Shown one piece after another: positions 51,243-59,288 of a stretch of DNA of 60,043 nucleotides. The stretch is from Anaeromyxobacter terrae (GTDB lineage: Bacteria > Myxococcota > Myxococcia > Myxococcales > Anaeromyxobacteraceae). The notes beneath the pieces are model-generated. The model was not told the origin of the DNA. It did not search any database and was given only the letters and a program-made list of their open reading frames with translations. Position numbers and translations under genes: made by a program. Every line of letters starts with the position of its first letter. The first letter of the stretch is position 1. The DNA is taken from contig NZ_JALCYY010000033.1 of assembly GCF_022690685.1 (NCBI RefSeq), forward strand, positions 1 to 60,043, read 5' to 3'.

Positions 51243-51294
51243 TCGAAGACCTCCACCCAGGGGGACGCGACTCCGGCGTCCGGCAACGAGGGAT

Positions 51295-51825
51295 TCACGA
51301 CCGCTCCAGCGCGTCCCGCTCCACGATCTCGGGGGCGAGGACGGGGACGGCCTCGTCCTCCACCCGGCAGGCGCCGAGGACGAGGCGCGACGCCTCCCCC
51401 GCTCCCGCGGCGCCGTCGGCGAGGAGCGGATCCTCGACGAGGCCGTGGACCTCCTCCACGACGAGCGCCACCGTCGGCGCGCCGTCGAGGATCACCATCA
51501 TCGCGTCGAGCGACTGCGCGGGCGCGCCGCCGAGCCGCACGCCGAGGTCGACGGCGAGCGCGGGCCGTCCGCGCCAGACGAAGCTCCCGAGCAGCCACGG
51601 CGCCGCGCCGGGGACCTTGTCGAAGGCCACGCGGCGCGCGAGCTCGGCGGCCCGGGCGGCGGGCAGGAGCACCCGGCCACCGGCCACGCCGGCGACCAGG
51701 TACAGGCCCGGGAGGTGCTCCCCCGGCCCGAGCGCCACGAGCCCCGCGCGAACGCGCTGATACTCCCGCTCGATCGCGCGGAGCTCCTCCACGAGCGCGC
51801 GGCGCTCTGCTCCGGTCACCCTCAT
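51295..51825 (-). CDS. CheW-like coupling protein, divergent
   Basis: 176 residues if the ATG at 51825 is used; a GTG at 51858 would add 11. The N-terminal 50 residues are helical (AERRALVEELRAIEREYQRVRA). The remainder has the CheW pattern with LYLVAGVAGGRVLLPAARAAEL, GAAPWLLGSFVWRGRPALAVDLGVRLG and VALVVEEVHGLVEDP. It is more divergent than the CheW at 49172 and may serve as a scaffold for the second receptor. It lies between a binding-protein gene and an MCP in the same operon. Confidence 0.8.
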   Translation of the reverse strand: MRVTGAERRALVEELRAIEREYQRVRAGLVALGPGEHLPGLYLVAGVAGGRVLLPAARAAELARRVAFDKVPGAAPWLLGSFVWRGRPALAVDLGVRLGGAPAQSLDAMMVILDGAPTVALVVEEVHGLVEDPLLADGAAGAGEASRLVLGACRVEDEAVPVLAPEIVERDALERS

Positions 51826-51880
51826 GCCCGCCCCTGGCGTGCGACTCGTGGTGCTCACGCTTCGGGCCCGGGCGTGCCGC

Positions 51881-52756
51881 TCACTTGCCGTTCGCGAGGG
51901 TCTTCGTCACGCGGACGAGGTCGTCGCGGGCATGGCGGACGTCGTCCCAGTCCGCGGGCTTCGCGGCCTCGAAGCCCTGCTTCATGTTGAGCGTCTCGAG
52001 GATGCCCTTGTTGGCGGGATCCTTCGCGAACGCCACGAGGGCCTTCTGGACCTTGGCGACCACGTCGGCCGGGACGTCCTTGCGCGCGGCGAACGGGAGC
52101 GGCGAGTACGCCTTCGTGGTGTAGAGGATGCGGAGCTGGGCGCGATCCTCCTTGGGGAGGAGCTCGAAGGTGCGCGTGAGCCCCCCGGAGGCGACCGCCT
52201 TGCCCTGCAGCACGGCCTGGTAGCCCGCCTCGTGCGAGCCGGCGACCACGACCTTCACGTCCTTCTGGAGATCGAGCCCGCCCTCCTTCTGGATCGCGAA
52301 GAGCGGGAGGACCGCGGCGCCGAACGAGCCCGCGCTCGGGATCGCGACGGTCGAGCCCTTGAGGTCCGCGAGGCGGGAGAGCTTGCTGTCCTTGGCGACG
52401 ACGAGCACGCCCACGGTCTTCGCGCCGACCTCGCGCGCGAAGGCGGTGTACTGGTCGTCCTGCTGAACGTAGGCGAGGGTGTTGTGGTAGTAGAACGGGT
52501 ACGCGGCCGCCTTCGCGCGCGCCCCGAACTCGGAGATGTTCGGCGCGGTGACGAAGCGGAGCTTCACCCCCGACATCTCGCTCAGCTTGTCCAGGAACGG
52601 CACCCACTGCTCCGCGACCTTCGCCGTCGCCACCTGGGGCAGGACGCCGAAGTCGTAGACGGGCTGCTCCGCGCGGGCGGGACCGGCCGCCGCGGTGAGG
52701 GCGCCGGCGAGCAGCGCCGCGATCCCGGCCTTCAGTGCTCTCTTCTTGCGAACCAT
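51881..52756 (-). CDS. PhnD-type periplasmic substrate-binding protein
   Basis: A 291-residue protein with a signal peptide (MVRKKRALKAGIAALLAGALTAAAGPARA) and a PhnD/PBP2-like mature part: DFGVLPQVATAKVAEQWVPFLDKL, LKGSTVAIPSAGSFGAA and VVVAGSHEAGYQAVLQGKAVASGG. The family binds phosphate, phosphite or phosphonates in ABC importers, but there is no permease or ATPase here. Its position between an MCP and CheW suggests it delivers a ligand to that receptor. It starts 125 bp... no: its start is 15 nt from the MCP stop at 52772. Confidence 0.83.
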   Translation of the reverse strand: MVRKKRALKAGIAALLAGALTAAAGPARAEQPVYDFGVLPQVATAKVAEQWVPFLDKLSEMSGVKLRFVTAPNISEFGARAKAAAYPFYYHNTLAYVQQDDQYTAFAREVGAKTVGVLVVAKDSKLSRLADLKGSTVAIPSAGSFGAAVLPLFAIQKEGGLDLQKDVKVVVAGSHEAGYQAVLQGKAVASGGLTRTFELLPKEDRAQLRILYTTKAYSPLPFAARKDVPADVVAKVQKALVAFAKDPANKGILETLNMKQGFEAAKPADWDDVRHARDDLVRVTKTLANGK

Positions 52757-52771
52757 GGGTACCTCCTCCGT

Positions 52772-54475
52772 TCAGCTGCGGTAGCGCTCCGCGAGGCGCG
52801 TGAGCCGGCTGGAGACGGCCTTGAGCCGCTCCGCCGCGCGCCTCGTCTCTTCACTTCCGGCCACGTTGCCCTCGGCGGCCTGCGCGAGCTGCGCCAGGGC
52901 TCCCACGATCTCGTTCACGCCGCTCGCCTGCTGGCGCGAGCTCTCCGCGATCTGGCGCGCCGCGGTCGCCGACTCGCGGCAGACGTTCGCGAGGTTGCCG
53001 ATGGTCGCGCCCGCCCGCCGCGCCAGCGCCGCGGTGGAGCGCGCCTTCTCGCTGCCCTGCTGGGTGGCGGCCGCGGCGGCCTCGCTGCTCTCGGCGATCT
53101 CGCCGAGGAGCTTCGGGACCTCTCCGGCGGTGGCGCTCGACTGCTCCGCCAGCGCGCGCATCTCGCGCGCGATCACCGAGAAGCTCGCGCCGCTCTCCGC
53201 CGAGCGCGCCGCCTGGATCGCCGCGTTGAGGGCGAGCACGTTCGAGCGGAGGGCGAGGTCCTTGACCTTCCCGATGATGTCGCCGATCTCGCCCACGCGC
53301 GTCGAGAGCGCGCCGAGGCGCGTGGCGATGGCGGAGACCTGCTGCTCGACGTGGGTCGTGCTGCCGACCGCCTCCTCCACGATGCCCTCGCCGGCGCGCG
53401 ACGACTCCTCGGCCGTCTGCGTCACGGTGATCACGCGATCCGCCTGCTCGATGGCCGCGCTCGAGGTCTGCGCGATCTCCTGGGTCGAGGCGTTCATCTC
53501 GGCGACCGCGGCGGACTGCTGCGCGGCCATGGCGGCCTGCCGCGTCGCCGCGCCCAGCATGGTGTCGGACTCCTGCGCGAGCGTCGCCGCGGCCTCCTTG
53601 AGCTCGCCGAGCATCGACTGCAGCTCCGCGACCATGTGCGCGAAGCTGCGCCCGAGATCCGCGACCTCGTCGCTCCCGGAGCGCCGCACGTCCTGGCGCA
53701 GATTCCCCTGGGCGATCCCGAGGGCCGCCTGCGAGAGCTCCATGAGGGGCTTCGTGGTGAAGCGCGCGATGGGGAACATCGCGAGGAGACAGGCGATGAA
53801 GACGACGGACGCGAGCGTCAGCGCGCGGCGGCTCGCGTCGGCGATCTGGCTCCTCAGGTCTGCGTAGGGGAAGCCGATCTCCACCGAGCCGAGCACCTTC
53901 ACGCCGGCGTCTCCGGCTGCCCCGGCGCCGAGCGCCTCCTCGAGCCCGAGGGGATCGAGGTACTGCGCGTCGGACTTGGCCTTGAAGGTCACGAGCGCGA
54001 CCACGTGCAGCACCTGCCGGCCGCCCACGGTCACCTCGCGCTCGAGGAGCCGGCTCCCGAGATCCAGGTCGGCGAGCTTCGTCGCCTCCGGGCGGGCGAC
54101 GCCGAAGTCGTCCTTCACTGCCTCGGCCAGCGACCGGCCGCGCTCGTCGCGCACGATCACGTAGGCCGCGCCGGGCACGTCGCCCAGCGTCGCCGCCGTG
54201 AGCGCCTCGAGCCCGGCCGTGTCCTGCGCGAAGAGCAGCGTCGCCGAGGTGTTCGCCACCGTGAGGGCCGCAAGGCGGCCGCGGCTCGTGAGCTCCCGCT
54301 CGAGCAGCTTCTCCACCTCGCGCCCGAAGGAGATCGCCAGGATGATCGCCACGATCGCAGTGGACGCCCCGGCGATCGCCACGATCTTGAGGCTCAGGCC
54401 GAACCGAGACCTCCGGGCCGCCTCGAGCACTCGGGGGGACGCATCGCGCCCGGACGTGCTCGCCGCTGTCTGCAT
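52772..54475 (-). CDS. Methyl-accepting chemotaxis protein with periplasmic sensor domain and divergent tip
   Basis: Starts at the ATG at 54475 (AGAGGTGG upstream) with 567 residues. TM1 is at about 30-48 (IVAIAGASTAIVAIILAI); a periplasmic domain of about 165 residues follows (TVANTSATLLFAQDTAGLEAL, AAYVIVRDERGRSLAEAV, GSVEIGFPYADLR), resembling a CACHE-type sensor; TM2 is at about 218-238. A HAMP segment and coiled coil follow. The signalling tip reads LALRSNVLALNAAIQAARSAESG..., where the usual Glu is replaced by Gln and GRGF by GASF. First gene of the cluster. Confidence 0.92.
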   Translation of the reverse strand: MQTAASTSGRDASPRVLEAARRSRFGLSLKIVAIAGASTAIVAIILAISFGREVEKLLERELTSRGRLAALTVANTSATLLFAQDTAGLEALTAATLGDVPGAAYVIVRDERGRSLAEAVKDDFGVARPEATKLADLDLGSRLLEREVTVGGRQVLHVVALVTFKAKSDAQYLDPLGLEEALGAGAAGDAGVKVLGSVEIGFPYADLRSQIADASRRALTLASVVFIACLLAMFPIARFTTKPLMELSQAALGIAQGNLRQDVRRSGSDEVADLGRSFAHMVAELQSMLGELKEAAATLAQESDTMLGAATRQAAMAAQQSAAVAEMNASTQEIAQTSSAAIEQADRVITVTQTAEESSRAGEGIVEEAVGSTTHVEQQVSAIATRLGALSTRVGEIGDIIGKVKDLALRSNVLALNAAIQAARSAESGASFSVIAREMRALAEQSSATAGEVPKLLGEIAESSEAAAAATQQGSEKARSTAALARRAGATIGNLANVCRESATAARQIAESSRQQASGVNEIVGALAQLAQAAEGNVAGSEETRRAAERLKAVSSRLTRLAERYRS

Positions 54476-54824
54476 GTGCGCCACCTCTGATGAACGCCGC
54501 TCGTGCTCACGGAGCCCCCCGGTCCGTCTCGCCGGTGCGGAGCATTTTCCAGCGAGTGAACGAACCCTAATCGCGTGACAGCCCCTGCGTCAAATCCCCC
54601 GCGCCCCTTTCCGGCTCCACCCCAGACGCTCCGTGTGCGCGCCGCCGTCTCACTGTCGGTCGCTTTCCGACACCCGCGCCCAAACACCCGCCGTTTGCGC
54701 AAAAAGCAATTTGTCCCACGAATCCCCCAATCGACTGAGTCCACACTTCGCAGTACGCTCCGCAAATCATCTCTCGGTGTGAATCATCACCGAACGCCTC
54801 ACCATACGAACCGAAGGGGATCTC
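54476..54824. other. Intergenic region between the chemosensory operon and the TRAP-type binding-protein gene
   Basis: About 350 bp with a lower GC stretch (54560-54824) that must contain both divergent promoters. The stretch has several AT-rich words (AAAAAGCAATTTGT near 54700, AATCATCACC near 54780), but no clear paired -35/-10 boxes or sigma-54 element could be recognised by eye. No gene seen. Confidence 0.5.
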
Positions 54825-56141
54825 ATGAAGACTCGCAACCCTCTGCGCTCGGCGGGCACCGCGCTCCTCGCCGGCGTCCTCGCGCTCGCGGCGACGCCCG
54901 CGCTCGCGACGGACATCTACTTCCGCAGCTTCAGCACCGCCGCCGCGATGGGGCCGCCGGCCGACGACTACGGCGTGAAGCTTGCGAGCATCACGGACCT
55001 CACGCTCGGCCCGGCCGGCCGGGTCAACTTCGTGAAGCTGCCCGGCATCCCCGCCGTCCCCTCGCAGTTCAAGGGCGACATCGTCGCCGCCGTCGGAGCG
55101 GGCGCGATCGGCGGCGGGTTCGACGCCGCGTACAACTCGGGCAGCGAGCTCAACAAGACCTGGGGCTTCCTCTTCAACTCGGGCGTGCCGTTCGGCCCCG
55201 GCTTCGACGAGTACCTGGGCTTCCTCTTCGGCAAGTCCGTCGACGACGGGCAGCGCTCCGGCCTCGAGCTGCTCCAGTCCATCCTCGACGCCAACAACCG
55301 GAACGTCGTCGTCCTCCCGATCGTCGGCAACGCCGAGCAGCTCTCCGGCTACTTCTACGAGCCCATCGGGGACGCCGGCAGCACGAAGGGCATCGGCCTC
55401 GCCGGCCTGTGCCAGCGGAACTGGACGCTCCGCTACCTCCCGCCCGGCGAGTACACCCTCAACCGCGCCTGCGACGACCTCGTGGCTCGCGGCGTCATCC
55501 CCGCGAAGAACCTCAAGTTCATCGCGCCGATCCCCGGCGGCGGCTCGCTCGTCGACGCGGTGAAGAACGGCTACCTGCAGGGCTTCGAGTTCGCCACCCC
55601 GCTCGACGACGTCTCGCAGCTCTTCAACACCGCCGACAACCCGGGCACGGTGGGCATCCGCTACGTCCACTTCCCGGGCTGGCAGCAGCAGTTCCTCATC
55701 ACCTGGATGATCGTCAACAAGCAGGTGTGGAACTCGCTGAGCCTCGCGCAGCAGACCCTCGCGTACAGCGTGGCCCGTGACCACGTGCTCTCGTCGTACG
55801 GCGAGAACATGCGCCAGCAGGGCGCGGCGCTGAAGTACATCCTCGACGTCAACCGCTACGACGCGGACCCCAACAACGACATGGTGCTCGTGAAGTGGCC
55901 GAAGGCGGACCAGGAGCTGATGATCCAGTCCACGATCGCGATGCTCAACGATCGCGCCAATGACCCGGCGCTGCCGTCGGGGGACCGGACCGACTACAAG
56001 ACGGTCCTGGAGGCGCTCCGCAAGTACGTCGCCACGACCGACATCTACTGGGACGACCGGAAGGTCGAGTCGAAGATCCGCTTCGACGGCTGGACGAACT
56101 CCTCCGGCGAGGCCTGGCAGGGCAAGAACGCCGCGAAGTAG
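54825..56141 (+). CDS. TRAP-type (DctP-like) periplasmic solute-binding protein, orphan
   Basis: A 438-residue protein with AAGGGGAT before its ATG and a signal peptide (MKTRNPLRSAGTALLAGVLALAATPALA). The mature part shows DctP-like features: GLAGLCQRNWTLRYLPPGEYTLNRACDDL region, PGGGSLVDAVKNGYLQGFEFATP (ligand-domain crossing region) and YVHFPGWQQQFLITWMIVNKQVWNSL. No DctQ or DctM membrane genes are next to it, so it probably works with a permease encoded elsewhere. Solute unknown. A strong hairpin follows its stop. Confidence 0.7.
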   Translation: MKTRNPLRSAGTALLAGVLALAATPALATDIYFRSFSTAAAMGPPADDYGVKLASITDLTLGPAGRVNFVKLPGIPAVPSQFKGDIVAAVGAGAIGGGFDAAYNSGSELNKTWGFLFNSGVPFGPGFDEYLGFLFGKSVDDGQRSGLELLQSILDANNRNVVVLPIVGNAEQLSGYFYEPIGDAGSTKGIGLAGLCQRNWTLRYLPPGEYTLNRACDDLVARGVIPAKNLKFIAPIPGGGSLVDAVKNGYLQGFEFATPLDDVSQLFNTADNPGTVGIRYVHFPGWQQQFLITWMIVNKQVWNSLSLAQQTLAYSVARDHVLSSYGENMRQQGAALKYILDVNRYDADPNNDMVLVKWPKADQELMIQSTIAMLNDRANDPALPSGDRTDYKTVLEALRKYVATTDIYWDDRKVESKIRFDGWTNSSGEAWQGKNAAK

Positions 56142-56166
56142 CGGTCGCAGCCATTGGTGGCAGTCC

Positions 56167-56196
56167 GGCGGCCGTTCCCTCGCGGGAGCGGCCGCC
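56167..56196. terminator. Bidirectional-type hairpin between convergent genes
   Basis: A 13-bp stem (GGCGGCCGTTCCC, 56167-56179; GGGAGCGGCCGCC, 56184-56196, one G-T pair) with loop TCGC lies 25 bp after the solute-binding gene stop and 21 bp before the end of the convergent YceI gene. No long T tract; it probably stops both transcripts. Confidence 0.6.
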
Positions 56197-56217
56197 GTCG
56201 TCTTCGCGGCCGGGGCG

Positions 56218-56772
56218 TCACAGCCCTTCGGCAGGGAGCGAGAGGCGCACGAGGACGTCGGCCTTCACGCGAAGCGTCCCGAGCATCGCGGTGTAGGGCT
56301 TCACCCCGAACGACGGCTGGTGGAGCGGCACCTCCGCGACGAGCCGCTCGCCGTCGCGGCGCACCGGCACCTCGATCGGCCGGGTCACCCCGGCGAGCGT
56401 GAGCGTGCCGCGGACCTCGTAGCCCCCCTCGCGGCGGGACACGCCCGTCGAGGTGAAGCGGATCTCCGGGAAGCGCCGCGCGCGCAGGACGGTGGCGGCG
56501 ATCGTCTCCTCGATCTCGCGCGCGTCGGACCCGCGGAGCGCTCCCGCGAGCGGGCGGCCGTCGCGCATCGCCCCGACCACGCGCAGCGACGCCGGATCGA
56601 AGCGGGCGGTGACCGAAGGGACGGCCGGGTCGACGACCAGGTCGAAGGCGGTGACGTCCAGCAGGAGGTCGTGCGCGAGGGCGGAGAGCGCCCCCTCGCG
56701 GAAGGTGAGGACCTCGCAGCGGGCCGCGCCGGGTCCGAAGGTCCTCGCCGAGCTCGCCGCCGTCTCCGCCAT
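56218..56772 (-). CDS. YceI-family protein
   Basis: From the ATG at 56772, 184 residues, cytoplasmic (no signal peptide, whereas many YceI proteins are exported). The YceI lipocalin-like fold is evident: LTFREGALSALAHDLLLDVTAFDLVVD, VTARFDPASLRVVG, ALRGSDAREIEETIAATVLRARRFPEIRFTST (quoted in pieces), then GYEVRGTLTLAGVTRPIEVPV and HQPSFGVKPYTAMLGTLRVKADV. The fold binds polyisoprenoids or other lipids. It diverges from the TetR gene with the operator-like palindrome at 56876-56895 between them. Confidence 0.87.
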   Translation of the reverse strand: MAETAASSARTFGPGAARCEVLTFREGALSALAHDLLLDVTAFDLVVDPAVPSVTARFDPASLRVVGAMRDGRPLAGALRGSDAREIEETIAATVLRARRFPEIRFTSTGVSRREGGYEVRGTLTLAGVTRPIEVPVRRDGERLVAEVPLHQPSFGVKPYTAMLGTLRVKADVLVRLSLPAEGL

Positions 56773-56875
56773 GGCCGGCAGGATGCGACTGCGTCTCCGC
56801 GGCGGCAAGGAGGACGGGCCGCGGCGGACCCGCAGCACGGCACGGATGGGGCTCCCGGGGCGCTCCGGGTTGCAG

Positions 56876-56895
56876 GTTAGTTGGTACTTACTTAC
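56876..56895. promoter_or_regulatory. TetR-type operator palindrome
   Basis: A 20-bp imperfect palindrome centred on GTAC, GTTAGTTGGTACTTACTTAC; 14 of 20 positions are symmetric. It is AT-rich against a GC-rich background, starts 9 bp before the TetR ATG and lies about 100 bp upstream of the YceI ATG. TetR regulators commonly bind such 15-21-bp palindromes, so it is probably the autoregulatory site also controlling YceI. Inferred from position and symmetry. Confidence 0.6.
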
Positions 56896-56904
56896 AAGCC
56901 GGGC

Positions 56905-57597
56905 ATGGCCCAGCTCCCGGAACCGACCCGCGAACGGAAGCCCACCGAGGACCGCCGGCGCGAGATCGCCGACGCCGCGCTGCGCGTGATCGCCGACCAG
57001 GGGGTCGGCCGCTTCACCGCCCTCGCGATCGCGCGCGAGGTGGGCGTCACCGACGCGGCGCTGTTCCGGCACTTCCCGACGAAGGAGGCCATCGTCCTCG
57101 CCGCCATCGATCGCGTCGGCGAGCTCCTGTTCGAGGCGTTCCCGCCGCAGGACGCGGATCCGATCGAAAGGCTCGGCAGGTTCTTCCGCCAGCGCGTGGC
57201 CGTGATCCGCGGCCGCCCCGGCATCGCGCGGCTGTTCGCGTCGGAGGAGCTCGCGCACGCGGCGCCGGCCGCGGGCGCGGCGCGGCTCGCGGAGTTTCGC
57301 GGCCGGTCCACCGGCTTCGTCCGCGCCTGCATCGCCGAGGCGACGCAGCGCGGCGCCCTCGCCCCGGGCCTCGGCGTGGAGGAGGCCTCGCTCGTGGTGC
57401 TGGGCGCGCTCCTCGCCCTGGCCCACTCGCGCGCCGTCCCACCGGGCGACGTCGCCGATCTCCCCGAGCGCGTCTGGAGCACGCTCGAGACGTTCCTCCG
57501 CGGAGCGGGTCCCCGCCCGCGGAGCGCGGCCCGCCGTCCGCCGCCTCTCATGCGACGGCGCTCAACCCCGAAGTCCAAGCGAGGTGACCTCCCATGA
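56905..57597 (+). CDS. TetR/AcrR-family transcriptional regulator
   Basis: A 230-residue regulator from the ATG at 56905. The HTH is at residues 15-60 (RREIADAALRVIADQG, TALAIAREVGVTDAALFRHFPTKEAIVLAAI). The ligand domain follows with LFASEELAHAAPAAGAARLAEFRGR and no recognisable ligand signature. The C-terminus is Arg/Pro-rich, and the stop TGA overlaps the next gene ATG (ATGA), so both are co-transcribed. The operator-like palindrome precedes it. Confidence 0.93.
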   Translation: MAQLPEPTRERKPTEDRRREIADAALRVIADQGVGRFTALAIAREVGVTDAALFRHFPTKEAIVLAAIDRVGELLFEAFPPQDADPIERLGRFFRQRVAVIRGRPGIARLFASEELAHAAPAAGAARLAEFRGRSTGFVRACIAEATQRGALAPGLGVEEASLVVLGALLALAHSRAVPPGDVADLPERVWSTLETFLRGAGPRPRSAARRPPPLMRRRSTPKSKRGDLP

Positions 57598-58247
57598 AGA
57601 TGAAGCTGCTGCTGCTGCCGCTCGCCCTGTCCGCCCTCCTCTCCCCCGCCCTCGCGCGCGCGCACTGCGACACGCTCGACGGGCCGGTGGTCGTCGCCGC
57701 CCGGTCCGCCCTCGAGTCGGGCCAGCTGAACACCGTGCTCGCCTGGGTCCCGGCCTCAGGCGAGGCCGAGATCCGGGAGGCCTTCGCCAAGGCCCGCGCG
57801 GCCCGCAAGTCCGGCAAGGAGGCCCGCGAGGTGGCCGACCGCTGGTTCTTCGAGACCCTGGTCCGCGTTCACCGCGCCAGCGAGGGCGCGCCGTACACCG
57901 GCCTCAAGCCCGCGGGCGAGGTCGAGCCCGCCGTGGCGGTGGTCGACCAGGCGATCGCCAAGGGCGATCCCAGGGCCATCGACGCATTCCTCCGGGACGC
58001 CGTGCACGGTGGGCTCGAGGCCCGCTGGCGCAAGCTCGCGGCCGAGAAGCCGCCGGCGAACGACGTCGCCGCCGGCCGGCGCTGGGTGGCCGCCTACGTC
58101 CCGTTCGTCCACTGGGTCGAAGGGGTGAACAAGGCGGCGGCGGGCCCCGACGCGCACGGGCACGCCGGAGCGGCCGAGGCCGCCGGCGCTGCCGAGCACG
58201 CGCAGCGCGAGCCGGCGCGCGGCGCCGGCCCCCAACACGTCCACTAG
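57594..58247 (+). CDS. DUF6448-like exported protein
   Basis: A 217-residue protein whose ATG overlaps the TetR stop. A signal peptide (MKMKLLLLPLALSALLSPALARA) is cleaved just before HCDTLDGPVV, the signature start of DUF6448 proteins. The family landmarks AFAKARAARKSGKEAREVADRWFFETLVRVHRASEGAPYTGLKP (quoted in pieces), VDQAIAKGD, and WVAAYVPFVHWVEGV follow. The C-terminal 45 residues are Ala/His/Gly-rich with several His, possibly metal-binding. Biochemical function unknown. Regulated with TetR. Confidence 0.8.
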   Translation: MKMKLLLLPLALSALLSPALARAHCDTLDGPVVVAARSALESGQLNTVLAWVPASGEAEIREAFAKARAARKSGKEAREVADRWFFETLVRVHRASEGAPYTGLKPAGEVEPAVAVVDQAIAKGDPRAIDAFLRDAVHGGLEARWRKLAAEKPPANDVAAGRRWVAAYVPFVHWVEGVNKAAAGPDAHGHAGAAEAAGAAEHAQREPARGAGPQHVH

Positions 58248-58286
58248 GGCCGCGCGCACCTTCCCCGGGTGCGAACGAAGACACCA

Positions 58287-58318
58287 GGCGGCCTCCCCGA
58301 GCTCCGAGGGAGGCCGCC
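58287..58318. terminator. Strong hairpin after the DUF6448-like gene
   Basis: Perfect 11-bp stem GGCGGCCTCCC / GGGAGGCCGCC with a 10-nt loop, 40 bp past the stop at 58247 and before the metallopeptidase gene at 58363. It has no T tract; possible GC-type terminator. Confidence 0.55.
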
Positions 58319-58362
58319 CCGGCCGCGCTCCGTCATAAGCTTCTCTCCGACGGGAGGGACGC

Positions 58363-59253
58363 ATGCGGCTCGGCAACGGGGATCGCTCGAACGTGGAGGA
58401 CCGGCGTGGGCTCGGTGGAGCGGGCTTGCGCCTGGGGCTCGGCGGCACGCTCGTCGTGGCCGCCCTGAGCCTCATCTTCGGACGGGACTTCCTCTCGATG
58501 GTGGGCGGCGGCGGCGAGGCGCCCGCGTCGCCCGAGCAGGTCGAGCTGCGCAAGGCGGGCGAGGCCCCGCTCGAGGACGTGGCGGTCGCGTCGTTCAACG
58601 ACGCGCAGGAGGTCTGGGGCCGCGAGCTCGGCCAGCGCTACCGGCCGTCCAGGCTCGTGCTCTTCTGGGACGGGACGCGCTCCGGCTGCGGCGACGCCTC
58701 GTCGGCGATGGGGCCCTTCTATTGCCCGCTCGACGAGAAGGTCTACATCGACCTCGGGTTCTACCGCGAGCTCGCGCGCCGCTTCGGGGCACCGGGGGAG
58801 TTCGCTCAGGCCTACGTCATCGCCCACGAGGTCGGTCACCACGTGCAGCACGTCCTCGGGATCGCGCCGCGCGTGCGCGAGGCGCAGGAGCGCGACCCCT
58901 CGAGACGGAACGCGCTCTCCGTCCGGATGGAGCTCCAGGCCGACTGCCTCGCCGGCGCGTGGGCCAGGTCGGTGGGCGACCGGGGACGGCTCGATCCCGG
59001 GGACGTCGAGGCCGGCCTCCGCGCGGCGGCGGCGGTCGGCGACGACCGGATCCAGCGGACGACGACCGGGAGCGTGCGCCCGGAGCGCTTCACCCACGGC
59101 ACGGCCGAGCAGCGCGCGCGCTGGTTCCGGCGCGGCTACGACACGGCGTCGCTCGACGCGTGCGACACGTTCGGCGGCGGTGCGGTCTCCGCGGAGGGCG
59201 AAGCCGGGCGCGCGCCGGGCGCGCGTGGCGCGCGGGCCGCCCCGGAGCCGTAG
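58363..59253 (+). CDS. ypfJ: YpfJ-family zinc metallopeptidase
   Basis: A 296-residue protein. One N-terminal TM helix (about 24-40) is followed by LRKAGEAPLEDVAVASFNDAQEVWGRELG and the family's DGTRSGCGDASSAMGPFYCPLDEKVYIDLGFY region (quoted in pieces). The zinc motif is HEVGHH (155-160). MELQADCLAGAWA further on supplies the third ligand region, and HGTAEQRARWFRRG is typical of the C-terminus. E. coli YpfJ is an orphan neutral zinc metallopeptidase; substrate unknown. Likely anchored facing the periplasm. Confidence 0.9.
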   Translation: MRLGNGDRSNVEDRRGLGGAGLRLGLGGTLVVAALSLIFGRDFLSMVGGGGEAPASPEQVELRKAGEAPLEDVAVASFNDAQEVWGRELGQRYRPSRLVLFWDGTRSGCGDASSAMGPFYCPLDEKVYIDLGFYRELARRFGAPGEFAQAYVIAHEVGHHVQHVLGIAPRVREAQERDPSRRNALSVRMELQADCLAGAWARSVGDRGRLDPGDVEAGLRAAAAVGDDRIQRTTTGSVRPERFTHGTAEQRARWFRRGYDTASLDACDTFGGGAVSAEGEAGRAPGARGARAAPEP

Positions 59254-59288
59254 CGCGACCCGAAGGCGGAGAAGTCCCGTCTCGCCGC

